Positions 8,223 to 17,053 of a stretch of DNA of 64,000 nt are shown one piece after another. The notes below the pieces were generated by a model, which was given only the letters and a program-made list of their open reading frames with translations, made no database searches and had not been told where the DNA came from. The DNA lies in contig NZ_QOKZ01000006.1 in assembly GCF_003697785.1 (NCBI RefSeq), forward strand, positions 186,001-250,000, in the 5' to 3' direction. The position numbers and the translations under genes were made by a program. Positions within the stretch are counted from its first letter, which is position 1. Each line of letters starts with the position of its first letter. Origin of the DNA: Paracoccus alkanivorans (GTDB lineage: Bacteria > Pseudomonadota > Alphaproteobacteria > Rhodobacterales > Rhodobacteraceae).

Positions 8223-9679
8223 GGCGCGATATCCGCGCCGAAGTTCCGCGCCGGGTCGAGTTCGGGCGTGCGCGTGCCCGGATAACCGGTGAAGTCCGGC
8301 GGGCGGCGGGCGATGAACCGGCCCCGGCCCGGCTTGGCCAGCAGCTTGCCGCCATCCATTACCGTTTCGCCCCGCGACAGGACCGTGACCGGCCAGCCGG
8401 TGATCTGCCGGCCCTCGAATGGCGTGTAATCCATGTTGTCATGCTGGTCCTCGATGGTGACGCTGCGGGTCTCTTCGGGATCCCAGATGGCGATATCGGC
8501 ATCCGATCCGATGGCGATGGTGCCTTTCTCGGGATGCATCCCGTAAAGTTTGGCGGCATTGGTCGAACCAAGCGCCACGAACTGGTTCAGCGTGATCCGC
8601 CCGGCCCTGACACCTTCCGAGAACAACAGCGGCAGGCGCAAGGCGATTCCGGGCATGCCGTTCGCGATCTGCTTGAAACTGGCATTCGGCCCCTTGGCCA
8701 GCTTGCCGCTTTCGTCAAAACGATAAGGCGCGTGGTCCGAGGAAAAGACCGAGAAGGTCCCCGCCTGCAAATGCCGCCACAGCGCCTCTTGCGTTTCCGT
8801 ATCCCGAACCGGGGGCGAGCACATGAACTTGGCACCCTCCATTCCGGGGCGGTCCAGGTCCTGACGGGTCAGGAACAGGTATTGCGGGCAGGTCTCGCCG
8901 AAGATCTTCGCGCCTTCCAGCCGCGCCTGCGCCACCATTCCCGCACCCTCGGGGGTCGAGACATGGACGATCAGCAGGGGCGCATCGACGAAACGCGCCA
9001 GCGTGATCGCGCGGTTGATCGCCTCGGCTTCCGCCACTGCCGGGTGGCTGATCGCGTGATAGCGCGGCTGCGTATGGCCGGCCGCCACCAGACGGTCCGA
9101 AATCCACCTGATGATGCCGGAATTCTCGGCATGGACCATGGTCAGCGCACCGTGGGTTTTCGCCACCGACAGGATATCGAGGAACTGGCCGTCGTCGATC
9201 TTCATCAGGTCATAGGTCATGAACACCTTGAACGAGGTGATCCCGCGGGCGAATGCCTGCGGCAGCTCATCGCGCAGGACCTTTTCGGTCGGGTCGGCGA
9301 CGATCAGGTGATAGCCGTAATCGATCACCGAGTTGCCCTGCGCCCGGCTGTCGTAGAGATCCAGCGTCTCGGTAACGCCCATGCCGCGATGCTGGGCGGC
9401 GAAGGGGACGAAGCTGGAATTGCCGCCGAATGCCGCCGAGATCGAGCCGCTGCGGTAATCATCCGCCGTCATACCGCCGGTCGCGCTTTCCTGCGCGATA
9501 TGGCAATGCGCCTCGATCCCGCCGGGCAGGACCAGCTTGCCGCTGGCGTCGATTTCGCGCGCACCGCTCAGGTTTTCGGCAATGGCGGCGATGCGCCCTT
9601 CGCGGATACCGATATCGGCACGAAACGTATCCGATGCGGTGGCAACAGTGCCGTTCGTGATGACGAGATCAAGTTCCAT
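8219..9679 (-). CDS. hydA: D-hydantoinase / dihydropyrimidinase
   Basis: A 486-residue amidohydrolase that opens hydantoin or dihydropyrimidine rings to N-carbamoyl amino acids. All binuclear zinc ligands are visible: His58 and His60 in GGIEAHCHIAQ, carbamylated Lys151 in GITSFKVFMTYD, His183 in VHAENS, His239 in LIVHVST and Asp315 in SSDHAPY. Neighbouring D-carbamoylase and racemase genes favour the hydantoinase role over pyrimidine breakdown. The ATG at 9679 is preferred; an in-frame GTG at 9685 overlapping the SDR stop is also possible, and neither has a strong ribosome site. Confidence 0.92.
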   Translation of the reverse strand: MELDLVITNGTVATASDTFRADIGIREGRIAAIAENLSGAREIDASGKLVLPGGIEAHCHIAQESATGGMTADDYRSGSISAAFGGNSSFVPFAAQHRGMGVTETLDLYDSRAQGNSVIDYGYHLIVADPTEKVLRDELPQAFARGITSFKVFMTYDLMKIDDGQFLDILSVAKTHGALTMVHAENSGIIRWISDRLVAAGHTQPRYHAISHPAVAEAEAINRAITLARFVDAPLLIVHVSTPEGAGMVAQARLEGAKIFGETCPQYLFLTRQDLDRPGMEGAKFMCSPPVRDTETQEALWRHLQAGTFSVFSSDHAPYRFDESGKLAKGPNASFKQIANGMPGIALRLPLLFSEGVRAGRITLNQFVALGSTNAAKLYGMHPEKGTIAIGSDADIAIWDPEETRSVTIEDQHDNMDYTPFEGRQITGWPVTVLSRGETVMDGGKLLAKPGRGRFIARRPPDFTGYPGTRTPELDPARNFGADIAP

Positions 9680-9681
9680 GG

Positions 9682-10470
9682 TCACACCGATCTGATCGAG
9701 CCGCCATCACAGCGCACGAGACTGCCGGTGATGTAGCTGGCGGGTTCCGAGACAAGAAACGCGGCGGTCTTGGCGAATTCCTCGACCCTGCCGTAACGGC
9801 CCGCCGGGATGGTTTTGGCCGAGGCGGCGCGCACCTCCTCTACCGGGGTTCCCGTGCGCCTGGCGGCAGCAGCGTCCAGTTCGTCCGTCCGTTGGGTATG
9901 GATACGGCCGGGCAGCAGCATGTTCACGGTGATGCCCTCGGCGGCAAGGTCGTTGGACAGGGATTTCGACCAGCCCACCAGCGCCGCGCGAAGCGTGTTC
10001 GACATCGCCAGCGTCGGGATCGGCTGGACCACGCCCGAGGATCCGATAGTCAGGATGCGGCCCCAACCGGCGGCACGCATGGCGGGCAGCAGCCGCTCGG
10101 CGGTTTCCATCACCCGCAGCACCATCTGGTTGAACTGGGCGGCGAGCACGGCAAGATCCGCATCGGCCATCTTGCCCGGCGGCGGCCCGCCGGTATTGGC
10201 GACAAGGATATCCGCCGCGCCGAAATGTGTCTCGACCGCCTGCGCCATCCTGTCGGCGGCATCATCCTGCGCAAGGTCGCAGGCGACCCACTCGGCCCGG
10301 CCTGCCCCCTTGGCGGTGATCGCCTCGGCTTCCTGTGCCAGCCTGTCGGCGCTGCGCCCCGTCAGCAGCACATCGGCGCCTTCCCCGGCCAGCACCTGCG
10401 CGATGCCCAGCCCGAGCCCGCGAGACGAGGACATGACCAATGCGCGCTTGCCTTTCAGTCCCAGATCCAT
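9682..10470 (-). CDS. Short-chain dehydrogenase/reductase-like protein lacking the canonical Tyr-Lys pair
   Basis: A 262-residue Rossmann protein of the SDR superfamily. The nucleotide loop is atypical (SSSRGLGLGIA in place of TGxxxGxG), while NTGG (residues 92-95) matches NNAG. After the usual serine (IGSSG, 143-147) the YxxxK active pair is replaced by a Ser/Asn-Thr-Leu-Arg stretch around 157-161. This matches a known BKR-like SDR subgroup without the classic tetrad, whose chemistry is unclear. It lies between the DapA-family lyase and the hydantoinase with overlapping ends, so it should act on the same substrate family. It might bind rather than reduce. Confidence 0.85.
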   Translation of the reverse strand: MDLGLKGKRALVMSSSRGLGLGIAQVLAGEGADVLLTGRSADRLAQEAEAITAKGAGRAEWVACDLAQDDAADRMAQAVETHFGAADILVANTGGPPPGKMADADLAVLAAQFNQMVLRVMETAERLLPAMRAAGWGRILTIGSSGVVQPIPTLAMSNTLRAALVGWSKSLSNDLAAEGITVNMLLPGRIHTQRTDELDAAAARRTGTPVEEVRAASAKTIPAGRYGRVEEFAKTAAFLVSEPASYITGSLVRCDGGSIRSV

Positions 10471-11405
10471 CAGCCCAGCTCCTTCAGTCGTTTCTCCAGA
10501 CGCGAGGTCAGCCGCGTCAGCTCGTCATGATCCATCGCGCTCATCGCAGGTCCCGGCGCGCGCACCCGGGCCGAGGCAATCACGCCACGGCGGCGCAGGG
10601 TTTCCTTGCGGATGGCAAGCCCCAGCCCCGGTTGCTGCTCGTAGCGCACCAGCGGCAGATAGGCGTCGAAGATGTCCTCGGCCCGGTCGTGATCGCCCTT
10701 CAGCGAAAGTTCGACGACCTGCACCATCATCTCGGGAAAGGCGAAGCCGGTCATCGCGCCATCCGCGCCGCGCTGCATCTCCTGCGGCAGGAACAGCGCG
10801 GAATTTCCGGTCAGGATCGACAGGCGCGGCTGATCGGGGGTGCCGGTCTCGGCCCTGACGCGGGAAAGCTTGGCAAGACCCGGCCAGTCCTCGTGTTTCA
10901 GCATGACGATCTGCGGGTTGTCGCGCGCGATCTTCAGGATGCTGTCGACCGAGAAACGGGCATTGGTGGTCAGCGGGTAATCCTGCAGGCAGATCGGCAC
11001 ATCGCCGCCAAGCGCCTTGCAGACCTGCGCGAAATAGCCCTCCAGCCGGTCCTCCGGCCCAAGGCCCTGCATCGGGGCGACCATGACCCCCGCCGCACCC
11101 GCCGCCATGACATCGGAGGTCAGGCTGCGCATCGGGTCAAGCCCGGCCCCGGAAACCCCGACGATCACCGGCACGCGGCCTGCCACGCGGGCAAGGACAC
11201 GCTCGGCAAAGATGCGCGACTCGGCATCCGACAGTTTCGGCGCCTCGCCCATGATGCCAAGGATGGTCATGCCGGTCACACCGCATTCGAGATAGAAATC
11301 GACCATCTTATCCGTCGATTCCAGATCAAGCGTGCCGTCCTCGGCAAAGGGCGTGGCGGCGATCACGAAAACGCCGGAGGAATTGCGGTGGATAAGTTCG
11401 GTCAT
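10470..11405 (-). CDS. DapA-family (dihydrodipicolinate synthase/N-acetylneuraminate lyase) aldolase
   Basis: A 311-residue TIM-barrel lyase. Family hallmarks are the GIMGEAPKL loop (about residues 50-58, the GTTGE equivalent), Tyr143 in LQDYP and the Schiff-base Lys170 in IVMLKHEDW. Members condense or cleave 2-oxo acids: lysine synthesis, sialic acid, 2-keto-3-deoxy sugar acids and hydroxyproline derivatives. Its context in a hydantoin operon beside a lactonase operon argues for catabolic cleavage of a 2-keto-3-deoxy-type acid rather than lysine synthesis (inference). The 3' end touches the SDR start at 10470, and the 5' end overlaps the flavin reductase stop. Confidence 0.85.
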   Translation of the reverse strand: MTELIHRNSSGVFVIAATPFAEDGTLDLESTDKMVDFYLECGVTGMTILGIMGEAPKLSDAESRIFAERVLARVAGRVPVIVGVSGAGLDPMRSLTSDVMAAGAAGVMVAPMQGLGPEDRLEGYFAQVCKALGGDVPICLQDYPLTTNARFSVDSILKIARDNPQIVMLKHEDWPGLAKLSRVRAETGTPDQPRLSILTGNSALFLPQEMQRGADGAMTGFAFPEMMVQVVELSLKGDHDRAEDIFDAYLPLVRYEQQPGLGLAIRKETLRRRGVIASARVRAPGPAMSAMDHDELTRLTSRLEKRLKELG

Positions 11406-12028
11406 GGCTGCTCCTTGGGTTGCGGGATGGGGTGGCAGGCGATCTCTTCAAGCCGCGCGTAGCGGTCGGCAAAGAGCCGGGCGAGCGGAAGGTTCCCGCC
11501 CCAATCGACATGCATCCTGCCGGTATCGATCAGCCCGTCGCGGGCCACAAGCGCCACCGCCTCCCCCACGACGATATCGCGTTCACCCGAATAGCGTAGC
11601 GTATCCCTGAGCCGGCATTCAATCGCCACGGGCGCGGCGGCCAGTCGCGGCGGCGCGACCTGGCTTGAAGGCGCAAGCGCCAGATCCAGCGCCTGCGGTT
11701 CGCTGACATCGGGCGGATAGGCGGAGGCGGTTTCCACCATCGGACCAATCAGATCGGGCGTGACGATATTGACGACGAATTCCCCGGTCGCCGCGATATT
11801 GCGGGCCGTATCCTTGGGACCGCTGCCGTCGCGGGCATGCTCCAGCCCAAGGATCACCAGCGCCGGATCCTGCCCGAAAAGGTTGAAGAAGGAAAATGGC
11901 GCGGCATTGACCCGCCCGAGCCTGTCCTGCGTGGTGACCCACGCGACCGGGCGCGGGATCACCACCGCCGTCAGCAGCTTGTAACGCTCTTGCGGCGCCA
12001 GCTCGGTCAGGTCGATCTGCGTCGTCAT
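11402..12028 (-). CDS. Flavin reductase-like (FMN-binding split-barrel) protein
   Basis: A 208-residue protein of the DIM6/NTAB flavin reductase-like family. The typical N-terminal region is present: PRPVAWVTTQD, then NAAPFSFFNLF, and later GEFVVNIVTPDL. Such proteins bind FMN and either supply reduced flavin to a monooxygenase or act as FMN-dependent enzymes. No partner monooxygenase is in the operon, which is unusual. The chosen ATG (12028) overlaps the carbamoylase stop by four bases; the longer open frame is only overlap. It could also serve the unexplained redox step of the pathway itself. Confidence 0.82.
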   Translation of the reverse strand: MTTQIDLTELAPQERYKLLTAVVIPRPVAWVTTQDRLGRVNAAPFSFFNLFGQDPALVILGLEHARDGSGPKDTARNIAATGEFVVNIVTPDLIGPMVETASAYPPDVSEPQALDLALAPSSQVAPPRLAAAPVAIECRLRDTLRYSGERDIVVGEAVALVARDGLIDTGRMHVDWGGNLPLARLFADRYARLEEIACHPIPQPKEQP

Positions 12029-12951
12029 ACCTTGCGCACCACTCCTGTCTGGCTGGTGATCAGGCCGTAATGCTCGATCCGTCGGTGGCGGGCGAAATCG
12101 AATATCGTCTCCTTGCCGAAGACCGACAGGTCCATGTCGCATTCATGGACCAGCAATTCGTCGCCATTGGTCTTTGCCCGCGCCACGACATAGCCGTTGG
12201 GATCGACGATGATCGAGCCGCCCATCAGCGGATGGCCGTCCTCGTCGCCCGCCTTGGCGACCCCCACGACCCATGTGGCGTTCTGATAGGCCCCGGCGGT
12301 CATCGACAGTTCGGAATGGTAAAGCCGCTTGTCTTCGCCCTCGGCGCTGTTCTGGCTGTTCACCGAAGGCGTGTTGTAGCCCAGGATCACCAGTTCGACC
12401 CCCTGCAAACCCATCACCCGGTAGGATTCGGGCCAGCGGCGATCGTTGCAGATCAGCATGCCGACAACGGCATCCTGCGTGCGCCAGACCGGAAAGCCCA
12501 GGTCCCCGGGTTCGAAATAGCGCTTTTCCAGGTGCTGGAAAGCGCGTTCGTTATCGTATTCGGAATGTCCCGGCAGATGCACCTTGCGGTATTTCGCGAC
12601 GATATTGCCGTCCCGGTCGGTCAGGATCTGGGTGTTGAAGTGATGCCCGTCCGGTGTCAGTTCCGCATAGCCGAAGCTGATCGCGACCCGCAATTCCCGG
12701 GCCCTGTCGAAAAGCGGCTGCGTGGCGGCATTGGGCATCTCGGTCTCGAACCAGCAATCGACCTCGGCCTGATCCTCCATGTACCAGCGCGGGAAAAACG
12801 TGGTCAGCGCCAGCTCGGGATAAACCACCATCGTGCAGCCCGCCCCCGCGGCCTCTTCCAGCAGCGCGAGCATCCGGGCGACAATGGTTTCACGGCTGTC
12901 GGCCTTTTGGTTGGGACCCATCTGGGCGGCTCCGATGACGATTTTTCGCAT
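12025..12951 (-). CDS. N-carbamoyl-D-amino-acid hydrolase (D-carbamoylase, nitrilase superfamily)
   Basis: A 308-residue nitrilase-superfamily amidase that converts N-carbamoyl-D-amino acids to D-amino acid, CO2 and ammonia. The triad is Glu46 (VVYPELALTTFF), Lys123 (KYRKVHLPG) and Cys168 (ICNDRRWPE). The segments TTFFPRWY, FQHLEKRYFEPGDLGFPV and YNTP are close to those of the Agrobacterium D-carbamoylase as I recall it, so the specific call is stronger than for a generic nitrilase. The start at 12951 has AAGGAAG seven bases upstream. It follows the permease gene by 10 bases and is coupled to the flavin reductase gene. Confidence 0.92.
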   Translation of the reverse strand: MRKIVIGAAQMGPNQKADSRETIVARMLALLEEAAGAGCTMVVYPELALTTFFPRWYMEDQAEVDCWFETEMPNAATQPLFDRARELRVAISFGYAELTPDGHHFNTQILTDRDGNIVAKYRKVHLPGHSEYDNERAFQHLEKRYFEPGDLGFPVWRTQDAVVGMLICNDRRWPESYRVMGLQGVELVILGYNTPSVNSQNSAEGEDKRLYHSELSMTAGAYQNATWVVGVAKAGDEDGHPLMGGSIIVDPNGYVVARAKTNGDELLVHECDMDLSVFGKETIFDFARHRRIEHYGLITSQTGVVRKV

Positions 12952-12961
12952 GTTCTTCCTT

Positions 12962-13627
12962 TCAGGCGACAAGACGGCGCTGGTAGCGGCTGAGCAGCCG
13001 CACCACCGGCCATAGCAAGACGAGATAGATCACCGCCGCCAGCGTCAGCGGCGAGGCGTTATAGGTCACCGACCGGGCAAGGCTGGCGGCATGCAGCAAC
13101 TCTCCCAGTGACACGACCGAGGCGAGCGAGGTCAGCTTGACCACCTCGACCGTGTTCGAGATCAGGTCGGGCAGCACGTTGCGGGTGGCTTGCGGCAGGA
13201 TCACCCAGGTCAGCGTCTGGCGCTGCGTGAGGCCGGTCGAACGCGCCGCCTCCCATTGCCCCGTTCCAACCGAGATCAGCCCGGCGCGGAACACCTCGCC
13301 GTAATAGGCGGAGTTGTTCAGCAGGAAGGCCAGCACCACGGCCACGAAAGGCGACAGGCGGATACCGGCAAAGGGCAGACCGGCATAGACGAAGATCAGC
13401 AGCACCAGCGGCGGGATCGCACGGAACAGGTCCACCAGCGCCATGGCGGGCCAGCGCAGCCAGCGCGACCGGGCGGTCGAGGCCAGCGCGGCCCCCAGCC
13501 CTCCGGCCAGCCCGAGCGGGATCACCGCGCAGCAGATCAGCAGGGTCATGCCAAGCCCGCGCAGGATGGTCGGCAGGGCCTTGGCCATGATGTCGAGATT
13601 GAAGAACTGGACGGCAAGTTGATCCAT
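12962..13627 (-). CDS. Polar amino-acid-type ABC transporter permease (HisM/GlnP family)
   Basis: A 221-residue inner-membrane permease with about five helices. The ATPase-contact EAA region appears as [19 protein letters not shown], and the sequence following it (VILPQATRNVLP) is typical for the HisMQ/GltJK group. It pairs with the second permease encoded at 13631-14314 as a heterodimeric channel. It lies directly before the D-carbamoylase gene in the same operon, so the imported ligand is likely a hydantoin, N-carbamoyl amino acid or D-amino acid rather than a general amino acid (inference). Confidence 0.9.
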   Translation of the reverse strand: MDQLAVQFFNLDIMAKALPTILRGLGMTLLICCAVIPLGLAGGLGAALASTARSRWLRWPAMALVDLFRAIPPLVLLIFVYAGLPFAGIRLSPFVAVVLAFLLNNSAYYGEVFRAGLISVGTGQWEAARSTGLTQRQTLTWVILPQATRNVLPDLISNTVEVVKLTSLASVVSLGELLHAASLARSVTYNASPLTLAAVIYLVLLWPVVRLLSRYQRRLVA

Positions 13628-13630
13628 CGC

Positions 13631-14314
13631 TCAGCCCTTCTTCCAGGCAAAGCGGCTTTCCAGCCAGCGCGACAGGATCACGAAAGGCAGGAAAAGCACT
13701 ACATAGGCCAAGGCGGCCAGTGTCAGGGGCGAGGCGTTGCCCGAAAAGCTTTGCGCCGTGGTGGCCTGGTTGAGAATGTCGGGCACCCCGATCACCGTGC
13801 CGAGCGCGGTCATCTTGGTGATGGCGATGGCGCGGTTGGTCAGCGGCGGGATCACCATGCGCACGGCCTGCGGCAGCACAACGTAGCCGAGGGTCTGGGT
13901 AAAACCGAGGCCGGTGGAACGCGCCGCCTCCCACTGGCCCTTGTCGGTCGCGGTGATGCCGGCCCAGATGATCTCTTCGGCGAAAGCGCCAAGCGTCAGG
14001 CCGAGGATGACGAACAACACCGCAAAGCTGGACAGCGTGATCCCCACGCTTGGCAGCCCGAAAAAGACCAGCAGGATCAGGACCAGCGGCGGCACGGCGC
14101 GGAAGATGTCGGCATAGATGACGATCAGGAAGGAAACCGGCCAGATCCGATAGGCACGTATGCAGGCCAGCAATGCCCCCCACAGCGTGCCCGCCACGAC
14201 GATCAGCACCGAAAGCTCGATCGTCACCCAGACACCCTGCAGGATCGACGGCGTGTATTTCGCCAGAACCGATCCGTTCAGGAAAGTCTCGATGAAGCGG
14301 TCCAGATTGGTCAT
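13631..14314 (-). CDS. Polar amino-acid-type ABC transporter permease (second subunit)
   Basis: A 227-residue membrane protein with the same architecture as its neighbour. Its EAA loop is [19 protein letters not shown], followed by [13 protein letters not shown]. The two permeases are related to each other along the C-terminal half, as expected for a heterodimer. The start overlaps the ATPase stop by four bases (14311-14314), and three bases separate it from the next permease. Confidence 0.9.
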   Translation of the reverse strand: MTNLDRFIETFLNGSVLAKYTPSILQGVWVTIELSVLIVVAGTLWGALLACIRAYRIWPVSFLIVIYADIFRAVPPLVLILLVFFGLPSVGITLSSFAVLFVILGLTLGAFAEEIIWAGITATDKGQWEAARSTGLGFTQTLGYVVLPQAVRMVIPPLTNRAIAITKMTALGTVIGVPDILNQATTAQSFSGNASPLTLAALAYVVLFLPFVILSRWLESRFAWKKG

Positions 14315-15117
14315 TGGCTGTAACGGGCAAGAAAGGCGCGGGTGCGTTCATGCTGCGGGTTTCCGAACAGCTCCTCGGGCGGTCCTTCCTCGACGATCTC
14401 GCCATCGGCCATGAAAACCACCCGGTCGGCGGCCTCGCGTGCGAAGGCCATCTCGTGGCTGACAACCAGCATCGTCATCCCGTCCTGCTTCAACTCGCGC
14501 ATGACGCCCAGCACATCGCCGACCAGTTCGGGATCGAGCGCCGAGGTCGGCTCGTCGAACAGCATCACCGCCGGTTCCAGCGCAATGGCGCGGGCGATGG
14601 CGACGCGTTGTTGCTGCCCTCCCGAAAGCTGCGAGGGATAATTCGCGGCCTTGTCGGCCAGCCCGACCCGGGTCAGCGCGGTGATGGCACGGGCATCGGC
14701 CTCGTCACGTGACAGCTTCAGCACCTTGCGCAGCGCCAGCGTGACATTTCCGCGCGCATCGAGATGGGGATAGAGATTGAAACTCTGGAACACCATGCCG
14801 ATGCGGCGGCGAAGCCGGTCGAGATTCACACCGCGCCCGGTGATCTTCTCGCCTTCCAGCAATATGTCGCCCGAATTGGGCTCCTCCAGCCGGTTGCAGC
14901 AGCGCAGCATGGTGGATTTGCCCGAACCCGAGCGGCCAAGCACGAAGACCATCTCGGATTTCGCCACCTGCAGGCTGACGCTTTTCAGCACCTCGACCGT
15001 GCCGAAGGATTTCTTCAGCCCGACAACCTCCAGCGTGGGCCGCGCCCCGATGGCAGCGGCCCCGCCCCGATCCTGCCCCGGATTACGCACAGCCGGGCGC
15101 GTGATCGTCAGCGACAT
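14311..15117 (-). CDS. Polar amino-acid-type ABC transporter ATP-binding protein
   Basis: A 268-residue ATPase of the GlnQ/HisP group that powers the two adjacent permeases. Walker A is GRSGSGKST (residues 61-69), the signature [16 protein letters not shown], and Walker [15 protein letters not shown] followed by the switch His in VVSHEM. The ATG at 15117 is preferred; a GTG at 15138 would lengthen the overlap with the binding-protein gene. Even the shorter form overlaps that gene by 35 bases, which is more than elsewhere in the operon. An N-terminal stretch of about 28 residues precedes the first strand. Confidence 0.9.
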   Translation of the reverse strand: MSLTITRPAVRNPGQDRGGAAAIGARPTLEVVGLKKSFGTVEVLKSVSLQVAKSEMVFVLGRSGSGKSTMLRCCNRLEEPNSGDILLEGEKITGRGVNLDRLRRRIGMVFQSFNLYPHLDARGNVTLALRKVLKLSRDEADARAITALTRVGLADKAANYPSQLSGGQQQRVAIARAIALEPAVMLFDEPTSALDPELVGDVLGVMRELKQDGMTMLVVSHEMAFAREAADRVVFMADGEIVEEGPPEELFGNPQHERTRAFLARYSQ

Positions 15118-15913
15118 GGCCGGGGAATTCCGGTTCACCCCAACCCGGGCGCGGTGTGACGGCGGCGGAACCCTCGGCAGGTTCGGTGCCGAACCATTTC
15201 ACATGAAGTTCCGCGATCGTGCCGTCGGTCTTCAGGCATTCGATGGCTCCTTCCACCTTTTCGCGCAACTGGTCGTCGCCCTTGCGGAAAGGCATGCCCC
15301 AGACCAGCCCGGTCGAATGCAGATAGCTGAGCTGCACTGCCGGGTTCTGCTTGGCGGCCCATGCGCTGACGGTATTGCCCGCCACGGTCGCGAAGGCCCG
15401 GCCCGACACCACCGCCTGCACCGCATCGGTCGCCGTGCCGTAGCTTTCGATGGTCCAGCCGATCTCGTCGGTCAGATCGCGCGCCCAACTGTCATAGACC
15501 GAGCCCTTGTTGACCGCGACCACCTTGCCCTTGAGCTGTTCCAGCGCGGTGATTTCCGGCCCGCCGGCTTTCACCAGGAACTGGAAATCAGTGTTCAGAT
15601 AGCCTTCGGAGAAGTAATAGGCCTCGGCGCGTTCCTGGGTGATCGTGGTGGGCGCGATCACGAAATCATAGGTTTCGGCCTGCAGGCCCGGCAGGATGCC
15701 CGAGAACTGGGTGGCGACGATCTCCATCTCGGCGCCGAGGCGCTCGCCAATGGCATTGGCCAGGTCGATATTGAAGCCCTCCAGCCCGCCATCCATCGTC
15801 GGCATGGCATGCGGGGCAAAAGTTCCGTCCACTGCCACGACATATTTGTCTTGTGCCAGTGCGGGGCTGCCCAAGGCCAATGACAGTGCCAGCCCGTTGA
15901 TCAGGTATTTCAT
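15083..15913 (-). CDS. Polar amino-acid-type ABC transporter substrate-binding protein
   Basis: A 276-residue periplasmic receptor of SBP family 3. It starts with a signal peptide ([15 protein letters not shown], probable cut after ALA near residue 20). The mature protein shows the family pattern: [19 protein letters not shown], then [20 protein letters not shown], then [17 protein letters not shown]. The start at 15913 has an AGAGG ribosome site eight bases upstream. It is the first gene of the hydantoin operon, divergent from the LysR regulator. The C-terminus [11 protein letters not shown] resembles family ends. The true ligand is not readable from sequence. Confidence 0.9.
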   Translation of the reverse strand: MKYLINGLALSLALGSPALAQDKYVVAVDGTFAPHAMPTMDGGLEGFNIDLANAIGERLGAEMEIVATQFSGILPGLQAETYDFVIAPTTITQERAEAYYFSEGYLNTDFQFLVKAGGPEITALEQLKGKVVAVNKGSVYDSWARDLTDEIGWTIESYGTATDAVQAVVSGRAFATVAGNTVSAWAAKQNPAVQLSYLHSTGLVWGMPFRKGDDQLREKVEGAIECLKTDGTIAELHVKWFGTEPAEGSAAVTPRPGWGEPEFPGHVADDHAPGCA

Positions 15914-16040
15914 GTTGGTTTCCTCTCTGTTGGTTTGCCCTGGGATCAAGGCGGTCCAACCGGCGATCAGGCCGGGAAGCGTGAAACGACACGGTCCTGA
16001 ACTCCGCTGCCCGAAGTTCAGCATGGGCATGGCGGGTGGT

Positions 16041-16095
16041 GCAATATAGTAAGTTATTAATTATTGGATGAGAAAATAATAATCTATTATATTGC
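16041..16095. promoter_or_regulatory. AT-rich inverted repeat between hydantoin operon and lysR (probable LysR operator and divergent promoters)
   Basis: The arms GCAATATAGTA (16041-16051) and TATTATATTGC (16085-16095) match in 10 of 11 positions across a 33-base AT-rich centre, in a 210-base gap between divergent genes. Local base composition is sharply lower in G+C than its surroundings. A minus-strand TATAAT (16092 to 16087) sits inside the right arm, so binding there could overlap a -10 element. This is the layout expected for a LysR regulator controlling the neighbouring operon and itself. The exact binding footprint is inference. Confidence 0.6.
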
Positions 16096-16123
16096 CTTCC
16101 AACACGGCATTCCAGGGATTCCC

Positions 16124-17053
16124 ATGTTCACATTGAGGCAGTTGGAGATCTTCCGCGAAGTCATCCGCGCGCGGACCACGATCGGTGCGGCCAGGGCGCT
16201 GAACGTGTCGCAACCCCTGGTTTCGAACATGATCCGGCAGATGGAGGCGAAGATCGGTTTTCCACTATTCGAACGTTTCGGCAACAGGCTGGTCCCGACA
16301 CCGGACGCGGATGAGATCTATCACGACAGCGAGTCGATCTTTTCCATATACCAAGCCTTTACCAAAAGGATCGAAGCCCGCCAGCGCAGCGAGAGCGGGC
16401 ATCTGCGGGTCGTCGGCACGCCGCCCATGGCCAATGCGCTGATCCCCCGGACCCTCAAGGAATTCCTGTCGAAGCGCCCCGCGGTGCGGGTGCATCTGGA
16501 CACGCGGCGGATTACCGGGGTGCTGGAATCGGTGCAGTCCCGGATGGCGGATATCGGGCTGGGGCTGAACCCGCCGGAACGCGAGGGGCTGTCCTACGAG
16601 GTGCTGGCGATGGCCCAGATGGTCTGCGTGTTTCCGCCCGGGCATCCGCTGGAAAGCAAGCTCGCCATCACGTCGCGGGATCTCGTCGGTCAGCCGCTGA
16701 TCCTCTACGAGCCGAGTTCCAGCCTCGATCTTGCCATCTCCCGCGATATCCTCACCCCCGAATTGCGGGCGCAGGCGATTGCCGAGGTGCGCTATTCCTC
16801 GGTGGCCTGCCTGATGGCCGAGGTGGGAATGGGCGTGGCCTTCGTGGATTCGCTGACCGCCTCGGTCGGCGACCGCTATCGCCTGTCGGCCCGCCCGCTT
16901 TATCCAAGCCAGCCGGTGCCGATCTGCCTCATCACCCGCAAGGACGAGCCGGCCAAGCGCATTCAGGCCAGTTTCCTTGCGGAATTGCGGCGGTCCCCGA
17001 CGCTGACGGCACTTCGGGAATTCGGAGGCGATGGACCCGATACCGGCCATTGA
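16124..17053 (+). CDS. LysR-family transcriptional regulator
   Basis: A 309-residue regulator with a winged helix-turn-helix at residues 1-60 (MFTLRQLEIFREVIRA, then ALNVSQPLVSNMIRQME) and a two-lobed inducer-binding domain from about residue 90. The ATG at 16124 fits the family N-terminus; the frame is open further upstream but that part lies in the AT-rich operator region. It is divergent from the hydantoin transporter and enzyme operon and should control it, sensing a pathway compound. Its stop codon lies inside the left inverted repeat of the following cassette, which suggests the cassette joined exactly at the gene end. Confidence 0.92.
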   Translation: MFTLRQLEIFREVIRARTTIGAARALNVSQPLVSNMIRQMEAKIGFPLFERFGNRLVPTPDADEIYHDSESIFSIYQAFTKRIEARQRSESGHLRVVGTPPMANALIPRTLKEFLSKRPAVRVHLDTRRITGVLESVQSRMADIGLGLNPPEREGLSYEVLAMAQMVCVFPPGHPLESKLAITSRDLVGQPLILYEPSSSLDLAISRDILTPELRAQAIAEVRYSSVACLMAEVGMGVAFVDSLTASVGDRYRLSARPLYPSQPVPICLITRKDEPAKRIQASFLAELRRSPTLTALREFGGDGPDTGH

